Source of the DNA: Roseateles violae
GTDB lineage: Bacteria > Pseudomonadota > Gammaproteobacteria > Burkholderiales > Burkholderiaceae_C
Assembly (NCBI RefSeq): GCF_030410485.1
Contig: NZ_JAUHHC010000003.1
Location: 823,854 to 887,853, forward strand
DNA length: 64,000 nt
Direction: 5' to 3'
Part shown: positions 26,158 to 35,353 of the stretch, piece by piece
Layout: every line of letters starts with the position of its first letter
Numbering within the stretch: the first letter of the stretch is position 1
The notes under the pieces: generated by a model
What the model was told of the DNA's origin: nothing
Seen by the model: the letters and a program-made list of their open reading frames with translations, nothing else
The model's database searches: none
Made by a program: the position numbers and the translations under genes

Positions 26158-29100
26158 GCTCTGCATTGGACCGAGATCATGCCCCCTGAAAGTAACGGCG
26201 CCAACCTTTTGGCTAAGGTCAGCGCCTGCGAAGCTGACCAGCGCCTGCTAGCCGCCATCCGCTGCCCTGCCGCTTGCCGCGGCCTCCTGCTAGCTCTGGT
26301 CCTTGTCGAGGATGCGCTTAATGCGTACTTCCGCATTAGCAGCCTGCCTCGAATTAAGCCTTGGCTGGACATAACGCGCGCACTGATAGACCGCTGTGAG
26401 GTCCTAGAAGATGACGGCGTCGGCGGTCTGAGAACCCCTGTTCGCCCCCAGCAGCCGTCGGTGTTTAGTCGGCTGTGTGCTACGCACACACCTCGACTCG
26501 CTTCGAAGTGTCATGACCGCGCGCTTGCGCTCCTTGGCATGCTCGTCGCCGATGCCTGCTCGTCTGATCGCCCATTGGGAGAATCCGCTGTAGCTGGCTG
26601 GTACACGCTGATCCATGCCAGCGGCCGACAGAGTGATTGGCGGGCATTCGTCGAGATCGTTCCGACGTCACTGTTGGATTTGAATATTGCTTTGGCCCAA
26701 GCCCGGTCGCCCGGACTGGTCGACTTGCTGTCGAATCTGATCGCCGCGCTGAGTCGGCCACTCCTCGATCCGCCGGCGAACGCACCAAGTCGTGATGTCG
26801 AATCTGGCGTTCCGTCTCATGGCGATGTATCCGCAAGCGATGTCGACGAGCTTTCAGAAGGCGAGGAAGACCCCGACGTATCGCCCAGACGCGGCAAACA
26901 GAGGCTGCGGGGGCCATTGGACAACGAGAAGGCACGTGCCAATCCTGTCGCGTGGATGCTCGAGGCTTCGAACTACGCATACCACTCGCAGCGCGTCGAC
27001 TTGATAGGCGACCGCGATCGGCTGCACCCCAAAGCCACAATGGAGCGCTGGAGGTTTCTGAAGGAAAGATACAGGAACGGAGGATCGCAAGAGCGACAAT
27101 TCGTCGCATTCGCGCATGTGTCGCAGCGACTTGCGCAGCCGGCGCGCGTCGCACTGCCCTTGCGCTTAGACGGCAAGCGCTCGACCCAGCTCGATGTGCC
27201 CGGTGGAACGGTGGTATGGAACTGCCTCGCCGCGCTCAGCGCGTCGGCCGATCCCGCGTTGGATGCGCTCGAACTGCGCCAACGATCCTTCGCGATTCAC
27301 CGTCTGCTTGACGCCGACATTGCGGACTATTTGCGGCTTCGCCTGGTCGAGCAGCCGGACGCATCGACATTAGCCGAATTGCTCGGAATCGACACCACAC
27401 CCGATGCATTGAAGGTCTGGCTGGGCAAGTACCGCGAGTTCCTGCGCAAGGGTAAGCACATCCATCCGGCCTATGACGCCCGGTGGGCCGGAAGCCTCGG
27501 CGACATCTATCGCTATCTCGGCGCCGGCGAGGCGCTAGCGTTCTATGGCGGGCCCGACTTCGATGCCCTGCCGATAGGGATGGCGTCTTACATCACGCTT
27601 GATGCCGAGACGCTTGCGCCGATCGAACAGGATGTGTTTCGCTTCTTGGGCTGGCGTATGCCTGAGGACCGAATCATCCCAGGGCCGCAAGGCTCGCCGA
27701 TCTCGATCACCCGCGAGGAGTTCCGCGTTGGTTGGTCAACCTGCCAGGAGAGGACGCGACACGCGCGGGCAGATCTGAAGGCAGCCCGCACGGCCGATGA
27801 ATTCGTCGACGCGTTCAACCGCCTGACACGATCACGCCTCGTCGCGCTGATTACTCTGTCGGCTCATCGAGGCACGCGACTGTCGCGCCTGACGTGGCGC
27901 GGGCTGTATCAGTGTGCACAGCTGATCCTCATATTCGACAAGGACGTCGGAGAGTACCAATCCGATCGCGGCGTCCCTGTCCATCGCCGGCTCGATCAGG
28001 TCCTGGCGGCCTGGCAGGACGATCTGACATTGATGCGCGACAAGGCAGAGCAGTTGGGCCTGTCGATGTCCACGAATGGCCGGCGTGCTGTTCCGGGCAT
28101 GGCAGCCGACGATCCAGTGTTCTTCGCCGTTCGACTTGGCCGAGGGCCCGCCGCCATGGTCATCGAGCGTACCGCACTGCGTTTCAAGTGGCTAAGCGAA
28201 GAGGCTGAGGCATGCTTCGCCAGCCCGCTGAACATCGGACGGCACTTTCTGGTGAGCCAACTGATTGCTCGGCGCGTGAGCGCGTGGCACGTGCGCGTGC
28301 TTACCGGCCACTGCCGCATTCATGCCGAAGCCTTCTCCGATGGCATGCATGTGCCGCCCGCGCATGCCATGGCCGTCCTCCGGGACGAAATCGAGAAATT
28401 GCTCGATTCTCTCGATCTGGCACCGATCGCGAACCTCGACCCGTCGAAGAAGCACCGGCACCTGATCAACCTCAGCGGCTCGCTGCCATCCGCAGCCGAC
28501 CCATATCTCTCGCCATCGGCTTCGAACGTCTTTCGGATCCTGCCAGCGCCCTTCGATACGTTTACGCCAGTGGCACTTCGTGCGATTGAGGACCTGCGGC
28601 GCCGGGCCTGCGAGATCACTGGCATGTCGCCCCGCGCCGAGTTCACTGCCGCTCAGACGCTCTTCGCACTGCTGGATCGAGTAGATCAAGAGGCAATCTT
28701 TAGCGACCTTGCGACTACTGTGAGCCTGGCAGGACCAGTGGCCTGTGCTGTCTGGGAGCGGCCGAATAGCGCGCAGCCGATCGGCATGCGGCTGAATGAT
28801 CGCTCTGTGATCGCACTGGCTCACATCAAGAACCGGAGCCAGCCTGGCAATTGGCGCAACAGCGCTGAAGAGGTGGGTCGCTGGGCGCGGAACGCCCACC
28901 CAATGTTGGGATGGCCTACCAACGACTTCGACGCCTATCTGAGCCTGTTGGCGCTCGCGCTGCGGTTTCGGCGCTTCCACTATGCGCCTGATTTGCTCAC
29001 CGCCGCATCGCCAGCCCTGCCCTCAGCTACGTTCAGTCGCCGATCGGTGCTGCGCATCGCCGGCATTGATCGCGCTTTAACACCCACGGCCTCTGCACTG

Positions 29101-31218
29101 GGTAAGGCGCTGCGCCAAGGCAACCCACGGCCCATCAAAAATAAGGGGATCGGCCCTTTGTATGACGTCGCTGAGGCCCTGCGGAGCGTCAGTCGGATCT
29201 CTTATCCGTTGGGCGGTGAGGTCCAGCGAGCGAAGGACTGGAAGGAGAAGCTCAAGCAGATCGACAACAAGGACGACTTGCGAGCTGCGGCACTTAAGAA
29301 GTTGCACGACTTTGAGATCTCGCTGTGGGAGAAACTCGACAAGAAGGAGGCTGATGAAACCAGCACGCTCGCGGGTCACTTGGGTGAAATCCTGACCGCA
29401 TTAAGCCTGCTGTCCCCTAGAGACGATCCGTCCGAGTTCACGGAGCAGGATTGGCGCGACTGGGTCGAGGCAGCGAAGCAAGTTCTTGATGAAAAGGGGA
29501 AGAACACCAAGGCGGTCAAGAACAATCAGACGCGGTACTTTGGCCTCAAGCGCCTCGTGCGGATCGCTCGCAAGATTGGTTGGTCTGCGCCGCGGGGCCT
29601 TTTCACCGATGGCAGCCCGCGAATCAGCTTCGACGGGCTGCGCCGCTCGGCTGCATCAGTGGCGGTCCTGAGCTCGGACCACGCCGGGATTCGAGAGCTT
29701 TTGACCGATCACTTCGAAGACTGGCCTTTGCTGCAGTGGCAGGCAGAGCTGGCAGCCACGCTGCATGAACACCACCCACTTCGCAGCAGCGAGCAGACCG
29801 CGCTGGTGGTGCGATGCTTGGTGCACGAGAGCCAGATGCTCCTCATAAAACCCGGGGACTTCAGTCATTTGAAGTCCGTGCATGCCTATCGGCTTTTGGA
29901 CTGCGCCAAGCAGGTGGTGGAGTTGTTCGGCAGAGTAGACGACGGTTCGATCGATCTCAAGAGCAAGTACCTCTTCCTCGACAACTCGGGCTGGGACTGG
30001 TCCGATGCGCGATTGATCGATGACGCGTTAGTCAGCGCAGCGGCCCAAGTGACGGGCGAAGCGGCCGTGCGCAAGCACAGCTTTCGCGGCAACGCGTATT
30101 GCCGCCTCCTGTGGCCGGAGTGGGAAGTGATCGCCCGGGCACTCCTTGCGGCCAACCGTTCGCCAAGTGCGTTGCGCGAGATGCTCGAACGCGATCGAGG
30201 GCGCGGCTTTGCAGTGGGCACACTGGCCGCGCGCAGCGCCGGCCATGGGTTGCCCGTTGTCGGGCTCGTCTACTACGCCGCGGCGTGGGCGCTGATGCAC
30301 AGCGCACAGTCGAGAGCACTGCTCGCGGACTTGGCACCGGATTCCAGGCTCATCGAAGGCGTGCTGGGCTCGACAGGCTCCATCCGAAATGCCAAGTCGA
30401 TTGCCAAGGCCGCTGAGAAAGACTTCGACATCTGGGGCGAGGTGGCGCGACGCTGTGTCAAGCAAATGCAGTTGCCACCGCTCGTGACCACCGAAGAGCG
30501 CGCGGTTATCGCCCCGCGCAATAAGGCCGCGGATTCGGCTGCACCGCCATTCCTCTCCTGCGTCCGGCTTGTGGCCCACTTGCTAGCCGGCGGCAAACGG
30601 GACAGCCTTGCTAACACCCTGGGAATTGCTAAGCCATACGCATTGCACCTTGAGTCCATGTTGCCGGACGCGGATCGCCGCAAGGCAGTCACTCACCGTC
30701 GGCGTGGCGACGCAACACTTGGCCAACTCGCCGAAGACCGTGCCTTCATGGACAGCAAGCTGGGGCGCGAGCTTCTCGCCAACCTTGCGACCCACCCATT
30801 GCCGGCGTTGACCGGCTTACTGATCGATCTGGCGCCGTACAGGCGCAACCCCCGGGATCCAACCGCTTCCCCAGCACAGCTTCTGCAGCGCTTGCACTCT
30901 CACCTCAAGGTGCTGCCATCGCCGCTGCGACTGCAGGTCCGCTTCAACTACGACAAGTACGGATGTCCATTGACAGCTGAGCAACAGCACAGTCTGGGCG
31001 AGCGCCTTGTCGTCAGCGACAACCCCCGCATCGGACGCCAGCCGGAGTGCCAAGTGCTGCCAGCCGAGCTTCCGCCACCGACCAGCGGCAACGAAACCGG
31101 ACGGACTGTGACGAAGCACAGGCAGTCCGAACTTGTGGGGCGCCTGACGGTCGCCACCCGCCTCTACATCGAAGCCCTCGAAATAACGCATCAAACGCTG
31201 AATGGGAGACTCCAATGA
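26143..31218 (+). CDS. Giant protein with two tandem tyrosine-recombinase modules
   Basis: 1691-aa protein, one uninterrupted frame. Module 1 (about residues 560-740): box I GTRLSRLTW (Arg579), beta-hairpin Lys600 followed by DRGVPV, box II NIGRHF (Arg700, with Asn697 where His is usual) and TGH with His723. The Arg-to-His spacing of 23 equals that of XerD, but nine residues on stands Ser732 (Phe731 beside it), so the nucleophilic Tyr is absent. Module 2: a helical core-binding-like segment (1085-1145), box I candidate Arg1224, HSFR (His1312, Arg1315), and AGHG with His1368 followed exactly nine residues later by Tyr1377 in a YY pair; the Arg-to-His gap (53) is longer than normal. An acidic/Arg-rich linker lies near 232-255; the first 220 and last 300 residues are unrecognised. 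Start uncertain: ATG 26143 lies in an inverted repeat; ATG 26179 is the alternative. The stop overlaps the next gene. Probable role: integration/excision of a mobile element. Confidence 0.65.
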   Translation: MDAHGALHWTEIMPPESNGANLLAKVSACEADQRLLAAIRCPAACRGLLLALVLVEDALNAYFRISSLPRIKPWLDITRALIDRCEVLEDDGVGGLRTPVRPQQPSVFSRLCATHTPRLASKCHDRALALLGMLVADACSSDRPLGESAVAGWYTLIHASGRQSDWRAFVEIVPTSLLDLNIALAQARSPGLVDLLSNLIAALSRPLLDPPANAPSRDVESGVPSHGDVSASDVDELSEGEEDPDVSPRRGKQRLRGPLDNEKARANPVAWMLEASNYAYHSQRVDLIGDRDRLHPKATMERWRFLKERYRNGGSQERQFVAFAHVSQRLAQPARVALPLRLDGKRSTQLDVPGGTVVWNCLAALSASADPALDALELRQRSFAIHRLLDADIADYLRLRLVEQPDASTLAELLGIDTTPDALKVWLGKYREFLRKGKHIHPAYDARWAGSLGDIYRYLGAGEALAFYGGPDFDALPIGMASYITLDAETLAPIEQDVFRFLGWRMPEDRIIPGPQGSPISITREEFRVGWSTCQERTRHARADLKAARTADEFVDAFNRLTRSRLVALITLSAHRGTRLSRLTWRGLYQCAQLILIFDKDVGEYQSDRGVPVHRRLDQVLAAWQDDLTLMRDKAEQLGLSMSTNGRRAVPGMAADDPVFFAVRLGRGPAAMVIERTALRFKWLSEEAEACFASPLNIGRHFLVSQLIARRVSAWHVRVLTGHCRIHAEAFSDGMHVPPAHAMAVLRDEIEKLLDSLDLAPIANLDPSKKHRHLINLSGSLPSAADPYLSPSASNVFRILPAPFDTFTPVALRAIEDLRRRACEITGMSPRAEFTAAQTLFALLDRVDQEAIFSDLATTVSLAGPVACAVWERPNSAQPIGMRLNDRSVIALAHIKNRSQPGNWRNSAEEVGRWARNAHPMLGWPTNDFDAYLSLLALALRFRRFHYAPDLLTAASPALPSATFSRRSVLRIAGIDRALTPTASALGKALRQGNPRPIKNKGIGPLYDVAEALRSVSRISYPLGGEVQRAKDWKEKLKQIDNKDDLRAAALKKLHDFEISLWEKLDKKEADETSTLAGHLGEILTALSLLSPRDDPSEFTEQDWRDWVEAAKQVLDEKGKNTKAVKNNQTRYFGLKRLVRIARKIGWSAPRGLFTDGSPRISFDGLRRSAASVAVLSSDHAGIRELLTDHFEDWPLLQWQAELAATLHEHHPLRSSEQTALVVRCLVHESQMLLIKPGDFSHLKSVHAYRLLDCAKQVVELFGRVDDGSIDLKSKYLFLDNSGWDWSDARLIDDALVSAAAQVTGEAAVRKHSFRGNAYCRLLWPEWEVIARALLAANRSPSALREMLERDRGRGFAVGTLAARSAGHGLPVVGLVYYAAAWALMHSAQSRALLADLAPDSRLIEGVLGSTGSIRNAKSIAKAAEKDFDIWGEVARRCVKQMQLPPLVTTEERAVIAPRNKAADSAAPPFLSCVRLVAHLLAGGKRDSLANTLGIAKPYALHLESMLPDADRRKAVTHRRRGDATLGQLAEDRAFMDSKLGRELLANLATHPLPALTGLLIDLAPYRRNPRDPTASPAQLLQRLHSHLKVLPSPLRLQVRFNYDKYGCPLTAEQQHSLGERLVVSDNPRIGRQPECQVLPAELPPPTSGNETGRTVTKHRQSELVGRLTVATRLYIEALEITHQTLNGRLQ

Positions 31219-32171
31219 ACAAGCAAAAACCTGGGAAACAGTCGATCAGCACCGAGGAGACTCGTGAAGCTGTCACGGCGCGTCGCTACGATGTGGCAGG
31301 TGTCTTCCAACCCGATGCCAGCGACGTGGCGCAACTGCTTGAGCAGTTCGACTCGGTGGACTACGTCGGGCTCGTCGATTTCTTCCAGCTGGTGATGCGC
31401 TGCGAGCGCCAAATGATCGACAAGCTGGAGCAGCTCGAATCAGCTTACACGACAGGGATATCCATCGAAGGAGCCAGGGCGCTCCTTCTGAGCCTGTTGC
31501 GCATTCCGCCAGTGCAGCGGGCAATTGACCAGAAAGCCGATGACCGCGAACAGACCGAGGAGGAGATGGCGATGCTGCGCCAAGAGGTTCGCGCTGCCGC
31601 AAAAATCGCATACACGGTCGCCAGGGCGATCGAGAAAGACGGTGCTCCGCCCTCCCTGGAAACGGTTGACCGCTTGATCAGGGCAGCCGGCGCCGATCCG
31701 AAGGGCATCAGGGCTCAGCTCGAATCCGCGCGCGCTGGAGATCCCCCGATGACATTCAACGACAACCAAGAACTGCCGATAGTCCTGCCCATGCCGAAAT
31801 GCTTGCTGTCTGAAAACAGGTACACGGTCGACATCATGATCGACGGTCTGAGCGACAAGCGCCATGACTTCGAGGCTACCGTGATCAAGGTGTCGGGTGA
31901 CGATGAAGGTGCACTGGCGCTGCAGGGACTGATCGATGTTCCAGTGCGGGCCACGTTCGTGCCCGACAAGCGCGGCAAGATCCGGCGGGCGCTTCTCGGA
32001 GCGCAACTGACCAACAAGTCTGTCACGGTCATGGTTGAAGTCACCCGGGGTTTCAGGGGGCTGGACGGGAAGCACAATGCATTGACCGTGATCAGGCTCA
32101 ACGGCAACCCCGAGCTTGCATCGGCCATGGAGCAGGAGGTCTCGCAGTTAAAGTTGGATTTCGTGTCTTGA
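31215..32171 (+). CDS. Unrecognised 318-aa partner of the giant recombinase
   Basis: Starts at ATG 31215, sharing ATGA with the stop of the recombinase gene, so translation is coupled. The N-terminal ~175 residues are predicted by eye to be helical with a coiled-coil-like stretch (around DREQTEEEMAMLRQEVRAAAKIAY). The C-terminal ~115 residues alternate as in a beta domain (NRYTVDIMIDGLS, HDFEATVIKVSG, VRATFVPDKRGKIRRALL, SVTVMVEVTRGF). No signal peptide, helices through the membrane or enzyme motif. By analogy with multi-protein recombinase elements it may be a DNA-binding or directionality factor; that is inference. Confidence 0.7.
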   Translation: MNKQKPGKQSISTEETREAVTARRYDVAGVFQPDASDVAQLLEQFDSVDYVGLVDFFQLVMRCERQMIDKLEQLESAYTTGISIEGARALLLSLLRIPPVQRAIDQKADDREQTEEEMAMLRQEVRAAAKIAYTVARAIEKDGAPPSLETVDRLIRAAGADPKGIRAQLESARAGDPPMTFNDNQELPIVLPMPKCLLSENRYTVDIMIDGLSDKRHDFEATVIKVSGDDEGALALQGLIDVPVRATFVPDKRGKIRRALLGAQLTNKSVTVMVEVTRGFRGLDGKHNALTVIRLNGNPELASAMEQEVSQLKLDFVS

Positions 32172-32599
32172 GGCACACTTTGACTGCGTACAGCACATGT
32201 CGCCTTCCAGTGCCTGGTGCTCGGGGCGCGCATGCGGCTGGATCAGCACCCCGCGGCATGACCTGGCTCATTTCGTAGAGAAAGACTTCCCTGCGGGCTT
32301 TCTTGGGCTGCGGGTCAGGCCGACACCGCGCGCTGGAGCGGTGGACAAGAGGGGCACCGGGCGCATCGCCGACCGGCTCGTAGAAGTCAATGGCTGCAGT
32401 ACGTTGTACAACTGCCGTTCTGGTTGCGTCAGGTGGCCGCACCCGGCGACCGCTTGGTCCCGGCCGCGCCTCGCCCGCGACCTCTTCTCAACTGCTCGGA
32501 GGGGCGGTGTCGACCCGCTGCGGTTTTTCCCAGCGCCGATTTCGCTTCCGAGAAGCGGCCTGTGAACTCCAGCAGTAGCTGATGGCTAGGAGCGGCTAA
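32172..32599. other. Gene-free stretch between partner gene and IS110 relic
   Basis: 428 bp with no recognisable gene, promoter or repeat on either strand. It may hold the right end of the recombinase module and the left end of the decayed IS110 element, whose non-coding flank would carry its guide RNA. Confidence 0.4.
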
Positions 32600-33461
32600 C
32601 CGCGACCCGTCAGTTGTCGTGATGGAGGCGTGTGGTGGGGCGGATCAGTGGCGGCGGCAACTGCTTCAACCGGGTCACCACGGTTCGGCTGCTCACGCCG
32701 AACAGCGTTCGGCCCTTTGTTCAGCGCAGCAAGACCGATGTTGCGGACGTTCACGCAATCTGGACAGCGAGGCAGCAACTAGGCGCGAAGTTAATCCCCC
32801 GTCAAGACGGTCCACCAGCAGTCCGTGTTGTCGCCGCCCAGGCTGCGAGCGTAGCTTATAAAGATGCACATCATGCAGACCAATGAGTTGCGAGGGTTGC
32901 TCTACGAGTTCGACATCGTCCTTCCAAAAGTTCATCGCTCGCTGCTCAAGGAACTGCCAGCAGCGTTGGCGAGCGCGGGCGAGCGTCTGCCTTCGACGCT
33001 TGTGCAGTGCCCACAGCTATCGAGCGGCGTCTGCCACAGCCAATTCGCGAGACGCCGACGTGCGAGACGCTCGCTGACATCCCAGCCATCGGTCTGATAA
33101 CTGCAATGGCGGTCCTGGGCCAGCATGGCTCGCCGCGGCGTTCCACGATGGTCGTGAGTTCACGGCATCAATCGGCCTCGCACCGCGACAGCCGGGAACT
33201 GGCGGCCGCGTACGACAGCCGGGGATCAGCAAGAAAGGCGACGGCAGCCTCAGAAGGCTGTTCATGCACGGCGCGCGCCATCGTTCGCTCGAACCATGCA
33301 ACATCCTAGCCAAACTGCTCAAGCGTAGACCGTACAACGTCGCCATCGCAGCGGTGGGGAGCAAGCTTGCCCGGACCGTCTGGCAATCCTTGCCAAAGGC
33401 CAGCATGGCGAGCATCGGCATGGCAAGCTGCCTGAATCGAAAACCGAACAACTGCTTTTGA
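32600..33461 (+). pseudogene. IS110-family transposase relic, several frameshifts
   Basis: Pieces of an IS110-type DEDD transposase follow each other in changing frames: VVMEACGGADQWRRQL (from about 32610), VRLLTPNSVRPFVQRSKTDVAD and HAIWTARQQ (32680-32790), MQTNELRGLLYEFDIVLPK (from about 32870), ETLADIPAIGLITAMAV (33060-33115), a region matching the GR..GISK block near 33190-33245, and FMHGARHRSL then KLLKRRPYNVAIAAVGSKLARTVW (33260-33395). At least four frame changes are needed, and the first ~60 residues are missing. It is dead but clearly assignable. Confidence 0.8.
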
Positions 33462-34300
33462 AGGAGAGCGAGGGACGCCAACCGTGTGATGGGCCGGTCA
33501 GGATAGGTCAGACCGGGACCAGGACACTCCGGTAGGGAGGTTGAGCGCCAAGCTCGATTTGCAGATGGGGAACCTCGTCAGCGAATGCGATCGGGGCCAG
33601 CACGCTTTGCCGCCCGCACTACAAGCCGGATATAAGGCTGCAGCCCTGCCTCCTGCTTCAACACGCACACAACGTCCGGGGAGCGCAGGTATCGGTTGGC
33701 CGCGCTGGCGGCTTGCTCCTGAGTCATGGTGCCCTCGGCCACCGGCCCTTGCCCTGCAGATGCCGGTGCAGTGCAAGCTTGCGCCATCCACACGCACGGT
33801 CAGACCAGAGGGTCCGCAGCATCGGGATCCAGGTCGTGCCCGTTGATGCCAGTGCCGCTCGGACGGCCGACGCGCTGGCCCCGTCGCTCGGGGCCACTCG
33901 GCCCAACCGACAACATCAGCCGCACCGTCCGGTCGAATCGCCATAGCTTCGACAACAATCACCACGGTCGCCGCGGCTTCCTCCCTCGAGGTTTATCCGA
34001 CACATGCCCTCGGGCCGGGGTTGCGCCTGGTCCTGTCTTGCTTGCCGGGCAGATGTCAGACAAACCTAAACGCAACTGGCAAGCATGACTGGGCCCGCAT
34101 CTCATTCGCGATTGCGCTCAACGGTTGGTGCATAGGCCCTTTGAATGCAAAGACGGCGACGGCGGTCTCACAAACTTTCAAGCGTGTGCGTCGTCACCGC
34201 GGCCGAGCTGGATGGCAGCGCTGCGGGCGGGCGGTCACCGCGTTCCCGCCGTGGCCCGGCATTCATCGGCAGGCATGGGCGGGCATGACGAGGCATGGCC
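33462..34300. other. Decayed gene-free DNA at the right edge of the island
   Basis: About 0.84 kb with only short overlapping frames of no recognisable family on either strand. I see no tRNA, terminal repeat or intact insertion sequence. The last 30 bp carry phased GGCATG repeats (separate entry). The return to GC-rich housekeeping DNA occurs at ilvE. Confidence 0.45.
34272..34297. repeat. Three GGCATG repeats at exact 10-bp spacing
   Basis: GGCATG occurs at 34272, 34282 and 34292, one helical turn apart, ending 4 bp before the ilvE stop codon. It could be a remnant of an element end or a protein-binding array; chance cannot be excluded. Confidence 0.5.
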
Positions 34301-35230
34301 TTAGACCAGGCTCAGCCACTCGGCGTACTTGGGGTTGCGGCCGTTGACGATGTCGAAGAAGGCCGCCTGGATCTTCTCGGTGATCGGGCCGCGGCTGCCG
34401 CTGCCCAGCTCGATGCGGTCCAGCTCGCGGATCGGCGTCACCTCGGCGGCGGTGCCGGTGAAGAAGGCCTCGTCGCAGATATAGACCTCGTCGCGGGTGA
34501 TGCGCTTCTCGACCAGCTTCAGGCCCAGGTCCTGGCAGATGTGGAAGATCGTGTTGCGCGTGATGCCGTTCAGCGCGCCGGCCGACAGGTCGGGCGTGTA
34601 GACGACGCCGTTCTTGATCACGAACAGGTTCTCGCCGGCGCCCTCGGAGACGAAGCCCGAGGCGTCCAGCAGCAGGGCCTCGTCGTAGCCGTCGTCCAGC
34701 GCCTCCATATTGGCCAGGATCGAGTTGGTGTAGTTCGACACCGTCTTGGCCTGCGTCATCGTGATGTTGACGTGGTGGCGGGTGTAGCTGCTGGTCTTGA
34801 CGCGGATGCCGCGCTTCATGCCTTCCTCGCCGAGGTAGGCGCCCCAGGCCCAGGCGGCGACCATCAGATGGATCTTGTTGCCCTTGGGCGAGACGCCCAG
34901 CTTCTCGGAGCCGATCCAGGTCAGCGGGCGCAGATAGCAGCTTTCCAGATTGTTGGCGCGCACCACCTCGCGCTGGGCCTGCTCGACCTGCTCGATCGAG
35001 AACGGGATCTTCATGCGCAGGATCTTGGCGCTGTTGAACAGGCGCTCGGTGTGCTCACGCAGCCGGAAGATGGCCGTGCCCTGGGCGGTCTTGTAGGCGC
35101 GCACGCCCTCGAAGGCGCCGCAGCCATAGTGCAGCGTGTGAGAGAGCACATGGATCTTGGCGTCGCGCCAGTCCACCAGCTCGCCATCCATCCAGATCTT
35201 GCCGTCGCGGTCGGAAATCTTGGGGCTCAT
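34301..35230 (-). CDS. ilvE: Branched-chain amino acid aminotransferase
   Basis: 309-aa PLP-dependent class IV aminotransferase interconverting Leu/Ile/Val and their 2-oxo acids with glutamate. Blocks include KIWMDGELVDWRDAK, HVLSHTLHYGCGAFEGVRAY, the PLP-lysine region MTQAKTVSNYTNSILA, and EGAGENLFVI with VYICDEAFFTGTAAEVTPI. Length is standard. ATG 35230 (MSPKIS) matches the usual start; the frame continues upstream without support. Cytoplasmic housekeeping gene marking the right end of the foreign island. Confidence 0.95.
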   Translation of the reverse strand: MSPKISDRDGKIWMDGELVDWRDAKIHVLSHTLHYGCGAFEGVRAYKTAQGTAIFRLREHTERLFNSAKILRMKIPFSIEQVEQAQREVVRANNLESCYLRPLTWIGSEKLGVSPKGNKIHLMVAAWAWGAYLGEEGMKRGIRVKTSSYTRHHVNITMTQAKTVSNYTNSILANMEALDDGYDEALLLDASGFVSEGAGENLFVIKNGVVYTPDLSAGALNGITRNTIFHICQDLGLKLVEKRITRDEVYICDEAFFTGTAAEVTPIRELDRIELGSGSRGPITEKIQAAFFDIVNGRNPKYAEWLSLV

Positions 35231-35353
35231 TCGCGTCAGGGTCCCGTGGGTTTGAGAGTCGTCCGGTTTGCAGACTTGATCTTGCCGCGACGGGCTTACG
35301 CACGAGGTGCGCAACAGCTTCAATAACGTATGGGAGAGGCCGGGCGGCGGCGC

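Noticed and set aside
25807..26166. 119-codon minus-strand frame at the island edge
   Set aside because: No recognisable family and it runs through the inverted repeat and the recombinase start; more likely chance.
31047..31214. Upstream extension of the 318-aa gene inside the recombinase
   Set aside because: It reads the recombinase 3' end in another frame; the ATG overlapping the stop gives a clean coupled start.
33498..33965. 155-codon minus-strand frame right of the IS110 relic
   Set aside because: Composition is that of random GC-rich DNA and no transposase or other motif is visible.
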